Assembly: GCF_007991515.1 (NCBI RefSeq)
Contig: NZ_BJYM01000015.1
Location: forward strand, 1-64,000
Direction: 5' to 3'
DNA from: Oceanobacillus sojae
Lineage (GTDB): Bacteria > Bacillota > Bacilli > Bacillales > Amphibacillaceae
DNA length: 64,000 nucleotides
In this document: positions 61,222-64,000 of the stretch, piece by piece
How positions within the stretch are numbered: position 1 is the stretch's first letter
How the letters are laid out: each line of letters begins with the position of its first letter
The notes under the pieces: generated by a model
The model's database searches: none
Seen by the model: only the letters and a program-made list of their open reading frames with translations
What the model was told of the DNA's origin: nothing
Made by a program: the position numbers and the translations under genes

Positions 61222-62616
61222 CTAAGACTGCTTTACAGCATAGGCTAATAGATCACGTAAAAACTCTGGTACAAAATATTGTTTTTTCGCAGAACGGGCA
61301 ATTTCCGGTAGCAGCTGGCCAAGGGTAAATACATCCGCAGTAGCAACATAGTAAGTTTTATCTGGATTAATCGGGTAACCATTTTCTGTATAAACCTGCT
61401 TTACATAAATATCACCATTACGATGAAAAGCTGTCTCTACCCTGATCCCAGAGAAAATCATTTTACCTAAAATTTCTCCCCGAAAGCCAAATCCTTTTAA
61501 TTTCAGTTCTGTAAAAGAGGTAGAAAGCGATGCTCTGACTGTCTCTACAATTTCATCTCCTCTTAAATCAACAAGGACAGGATTAATCGGATGCGGACAA
61601 ATCCGGTGAAGATCTCCTTTTGTAATTGCTCCAGCCGGCAGTGAATCTAATAATACCCCAGCATTCAGCATTGCGATATCTGCATTGGTCCATCTTTTGA
61701 GTACTTTTGTCAAAGATTGGATAATTGGCGTTTCTCCAAACCATTTTACCTCAAGAGGCTCTTCCACAACTGCTACTACCTGATCCAAATAATGATTTGC
61801 CTGCTGCAATAATTGCTGCAGATGCTCTTCAGTCTTCAAATCCTTTACGCTGTCTATTAAACTTACTGCATCCGCTTCTTTAGAGATAATCTGCTTCTTT
61901 TCATGATCCCAGATAACCTCTACTTCACCCATATAGTAACAATGCTTCCCAGCTGCAGTTATCAGGGTCTGATTTACCACTTCACCTTCTTCTAATAAGT
62001 GATGCGTATGTCCGCCAATAATAACATCAATATCCGGATATCTCCTCGAAATTTCCTGGTCCACTGAAATTCCTAAATGTGAAAGCAGAATAATCATATC
62101 TGTTTCTCTGGCTAATTCTTCTATATAGCTTTCAATAATGTCAAATTCATTTTCTACATTCCAGTCAAGCAGATTATAAAAAGCATTAAACGGAGCCGTT
62201 AAGCCTAATACTCCTATCCGTATACCGCTTTCTGTTGTAAATGTATGCGTACGTTTTAACCAAAATGGTGTAAACTCATCCATACTAAATAAATTACTGC
62301 ACACAACTTGAAAATCCGCCTTATCATATAATTGATATAATTCTTGATGGGACAATGTGATACCCTCATTATTTCCAATCGTCACGATATCATAGCCTGC
62401 TTCATTTAATAACTCTACATTGGCCAGACCACTTGAGGCTTCTGTAATAGGATGGGACCGATCCACATGATCTCCTACATCCATCGTAAAGTAAGCTTCT
62501 TTATTTTGCTTTCTTAAGTCTTGCTTCTCTTTTAAAAATGCTGTTACTCTTGGCCACTGTTCAAAATTACTATGCAAATCGTTTGTATAGTAAAAATAAA
62601 TTTTTTCTTCAGACAT
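61222..62616 (-). CDS. yunD: 5'-nucleotidase/2',3'-cyclic phosphodiesterase family protein YunD
   Basis: A 464-residue UshA-like protein: metallophosphatase domain (residues 1-240) and C-terminal nucleotidase domain (about 290-440). Metal-site motifs are YYTNDLHSNFEQW near residue 9, DVGDHVDRS near 47, GNNEGITLS near 81, LLSHLGISVDQ near 177 and IGGHTHHLLEEG near 199. There is no signal peptide, so it acts in the cytoplasm, as for B. subtilis YunD. The substrate is uncertain. GGGTGAAGT precedes the ATG. It follows yunE by 14 bases. Confidence 0.92.
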   Translation of the reverse strand: MSEEKIYFYYTNDLHSNFEQWPRVTAFLKEKQDLRKQNKEAYFTMDVGDHVDRSHPITEASSGLANVELLNEAGYDIVTIGNNEGITLSHQELYQLYDKADFQVVCSNLFSMDEFTPFWLKRTHTFTTESGIRIGVLGLTAPFNAFYNLLDWNVENEFDIIESYIEELARETDMIILLSHLGISVDQEISRRYPDIDVIIGGHTHHLLEEGEVVNQTLITAAGKHCYYMGEVEVIWDHEKKQIISKEADAVSLIDSVKDLKTEEHLQQLLQQANHYLDQVVAVVEEPLEVKWFGETPIIQSLTKVLKRWTNADIAMLNAGVLLDSLPAGAITKGDLHRICPHPINPVLVDLRGDEIVETVRASLSTSFTELKLKGFGFRGEILGKMIFSGIRVETAFHRNGDIYVKQVYTENGYPINPDKTYYVATADVFTLGQLLPEIARSAKKQYFVPEFLRDLLAYAVKQS

Positions 62617-62629
62617 ACTTCACCCGCCC

Positions 62630-63460
62630 CTAACCGATACCTTGTAAAATCATCCGAATTCCCATTATAATCAATAAGATTCTTAAAAACAGCTCCAATA
62701 ACGAGCTTGAAATCTTTTGGTTTGTAAATGCACCCAGCTTACCGCCAATCCATGCTCCAGGAATGAAGAAAAGTACATAGGCCCACTCAATATTGCCGAG
62801 GGCAACATGCGTTATGCTTCCAAATAAGCTGACGAAAATAATCATAAACATAGAGGTAGCTGTTGCAATATGTGCAGGAAAACCAAATACAAGCAGCATA
62901 ACTGGAACCATAATTGCTCCTCCGCCTATACCAAAAAAGCCTGACAGCATCCCGACAAAGAACGCAATGACAATAGCAGGTACTATTTGAATTTTATATG
63001 TATATATTTCTGCTCCTATTTTCGTCTGGCGTGATCCTTTTTCAGATTCATCTACTTTTCGCGGCTTAATTCCTTTTAACTGTCTGTAAAAAAGAATTGC
63101 GGCAATAATAATGATTAAAATACCAAAATAAATATAAAATGTATTTGCCTGAACAAATTGATTAAACCAGGCTCCGCACATACTCCCTGGAATACTGCCG
63201 ATTAAAAACAGTCCGCCTGCTTTATAATCAATCCGTTTTGTCTTTGCAAAGGATAAAGCAGAAGATATACCTGTAAAAAACATAACCAGCAGCGACATTG
63301 CTACGACTGTTTGAGGTGTCACCCACTCAAAGCCTTCTATATTACCGCTGGCAAGGAATAGTAATGGAATTAATACGACTCCGCCTCCGAGTCCTGCCAG
63401 ACTTCCAACAAACGCCGCCAGCATAGCGACAGCAAAACAAATAAGAATAACTAATACCAC
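62630..63460 (-). CDS. yunE: TauE/SafE-family membrane exporter YunE
   Basis: A 276-residue membrane protein with eight helices in two related halves, each opening with a glycine motif: LAGLGGGVVLIPLLF near residue 24 and FFGIGGGAIMVPVML near 179. Family members export sulfite or organic sulfur anions; the substrate here is unknown. AAGAAGG lies 8 bases before the GTG at 63460, which is why I prefer it to GTG 63469, which touches that site. It heads a yunE-yunD unit. Confidence 0.88.
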   Translation of the reverse strand: MVLVILICFAVAMLAAFVGSLAGLGGGVVLIPLLFLASGNIEGFEWVTPQTVVAMSLLVMFFTGISSALSFAKTKRIDYKAGGLFLIGSIPGSMCGAWFNQFVQANTFYIYFGILIIIIAAILFYRQLKGIKPRKVDESEKGSRQTKIGAEIYTYKIQIVPAIVIAFFVGMLSGFFGIGGGAIMVPVMLLVFGFPAHIATATSMFMIIFVSLFGSITHVALGNIEWAYVLFFIPGAWIGGKLGAFTNQKISSSLLELFLRILLIIMGIRMILQGIG

Positions 63461-63754
63461 CAAGTACACCTTCTTTCTATATCTTTATAATATCATATTG
63501 TAGACTAGTTGAAAGTTAACAAACTTCATACTGGATGTATTGATTTTCATCCTGATAAAATAAACCATTTTTATGTAATTTTGGAAGTACACCTATTGCA
63601 TCATTTATCTAATTTATGCTTATTCCCTATTGCCAAAGACGCCTTAAAAAGTTAGAATATTATCAATAAGTTAATTAATTAAATTAATTATTTTAGTTAT
63701 TGTAATAAATTAGCTAAATAAATTGACGTTGCTTGTCGAAAAGAAGGTGAAAGC

Positions 63755-64000
63755 ATGGACATACATGTAAAAGAAGTTGTCAATGGATGGAAAGAATTCA
63801 CATTAACAAATAACATCATTGAAATCAGCATACTCAATTATGGTGGGATTATCACAAGGCTGTCTACACCAGACCGAAGTGGGAATGCAGAAAATATTGT
63901 TTGGACTTTTAAAGATTATCATAACTATGAAAAAAACCCGTTGTATTTAGGAGCTTTAATTGGAAGGGTTGCCGGACGAATACCTGATGGCCAGTTCAAG
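63755..64000 (+). CDS. galM: Aldose 1-epimerase, N-terminal part (runs off the window)
   Basis: 82 codons are visible. The N terminus fits GalM-type mutarotases that interconvert alpha and beta anomers: ILNYGGIITRLSTPDRSG, ENIVWTFKDYHNYEKNPLYL and GALIGRVAGRIPDGQFK, the last being the typical GRVANRI-like strand. Catalytic His and Glu lie beyond the window. AAGAAGGTGA precedes the ATG. It starts the next transcription unit, divergent from yunE. Confidence 0.88.
   Translation, partial: MDIHVKEVVNGWKEFTLTNNIIEISILNYGGIITRLSTPDRSGNAENIVWTFKDYHNYEKNPLYLGALIGRVAGRIPDGQFK

Noticed and set aside
1-64000. CRISPR array, prophage, integrase, rRNA or tRNA genes
   Set aside because: No regularly spaced direct repeats, no phage or recombinase proteins, and no tRNA or rRNA signatures were seen on either strand by eye.

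Overview
The window looks like a chromosomal segment of a low-GC, spore-forming, salt-adapted Bacillaceae species, most like Oceanobacillus or a close relative. The basis is protein similarity to Bacillus subtilis, strong AGGAGG ribosome binding sites, frequent TTG/GTG starts, AT-rich intergenic DNA, sporulation genes (yutH, a yhcN/ylaJ-type lipoprotein, yunB) and Na+-coupled transporters. Gene order follows two B. subtilis blocks: leuS-ytqB-ytoA-metK-pckA-ytlACD-ytkD-men (left third) and yug/yui/yum/yut/yun (right half). It is ordinary chromosome with small accessory insertions. No rRNA, tRNA, CRISPR array, prophage or transposase was seen.

Left part (1-24,700). A rhodanese and a secreted protein of unknown function precede leuS, which has a T-box leader under a consensus sigma-A promoter. 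Then come the tRNA-modifying methyltransferase ytqB/mnmM, a small membrane protein, the gamma-carbonic-anhydrase-like ytoA, metK with a SAM-I riboswitch, and pckA. A thiY/ssuA-type ABC importer (ytlA-ytlC-ytlD), the Nudix hydrolase ytkD, small unknowns and a repeat-built MscS-like membrane protein follow. The menaquinone operon menF-menD-menH-menB-menE faces menA, and menC is not next to it. A DksA/TraR-like protein without zinc cysteines follows menA.

Middle (24,700-31,000). An accessory sugar locus reads leftward: a glucose-type PTS EIICBA, a TIM-barrel isomerase/epimerase, a Gfo/Idh/MocA dehydrogenase and an alpha/beta hydrolase. A divergent DeoR-type regulator lies beside it. The sugar is not known, and this is the best candidate for an undescribed pathway.

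Right part (31,000-64,000). ribU with an FMN riboswitch, an M42 aminopeptidase, a thioredoxin-like protein, a K+ channel, yugI, pgi, patB, sodC, a stand-alone HPr gene and deoD lead into the yui/yum genes (yuiD, yuiB, the NDH-2-like yumB, ferredoxin-NADP reductase yumC). An Fe-S and lysine-branch group follows (yutM, dapF, yuzD, yutI), then yutH, yutG, yutF, a cysteine-bearing SufR-like regulator, yutE, an amidase, yutD, a yhcN-type lipoprotein and yunA. A methionine/alanine-type NSS symporter with its tiny MetS-like partner, and a lysine-riboswitch-controlled NhaC-family transporter (LysW type), sit between yunA and yunB. After them come yunC, yunD, yunE and the start of an aldose 1-epimerase gene.

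Regulatory RNA is dense: a T-box, SAM-I, FMN and lysine riboswitches, each with a recognisable terminator, and many hairpin terminators. The most notable unexplained structure is a family of intergenic elements with inverted ends (core TGTTCAAAAAGTCC). Two long copies carry hairpins with the same loop, GAGTAATCGCA, but covarying stems.
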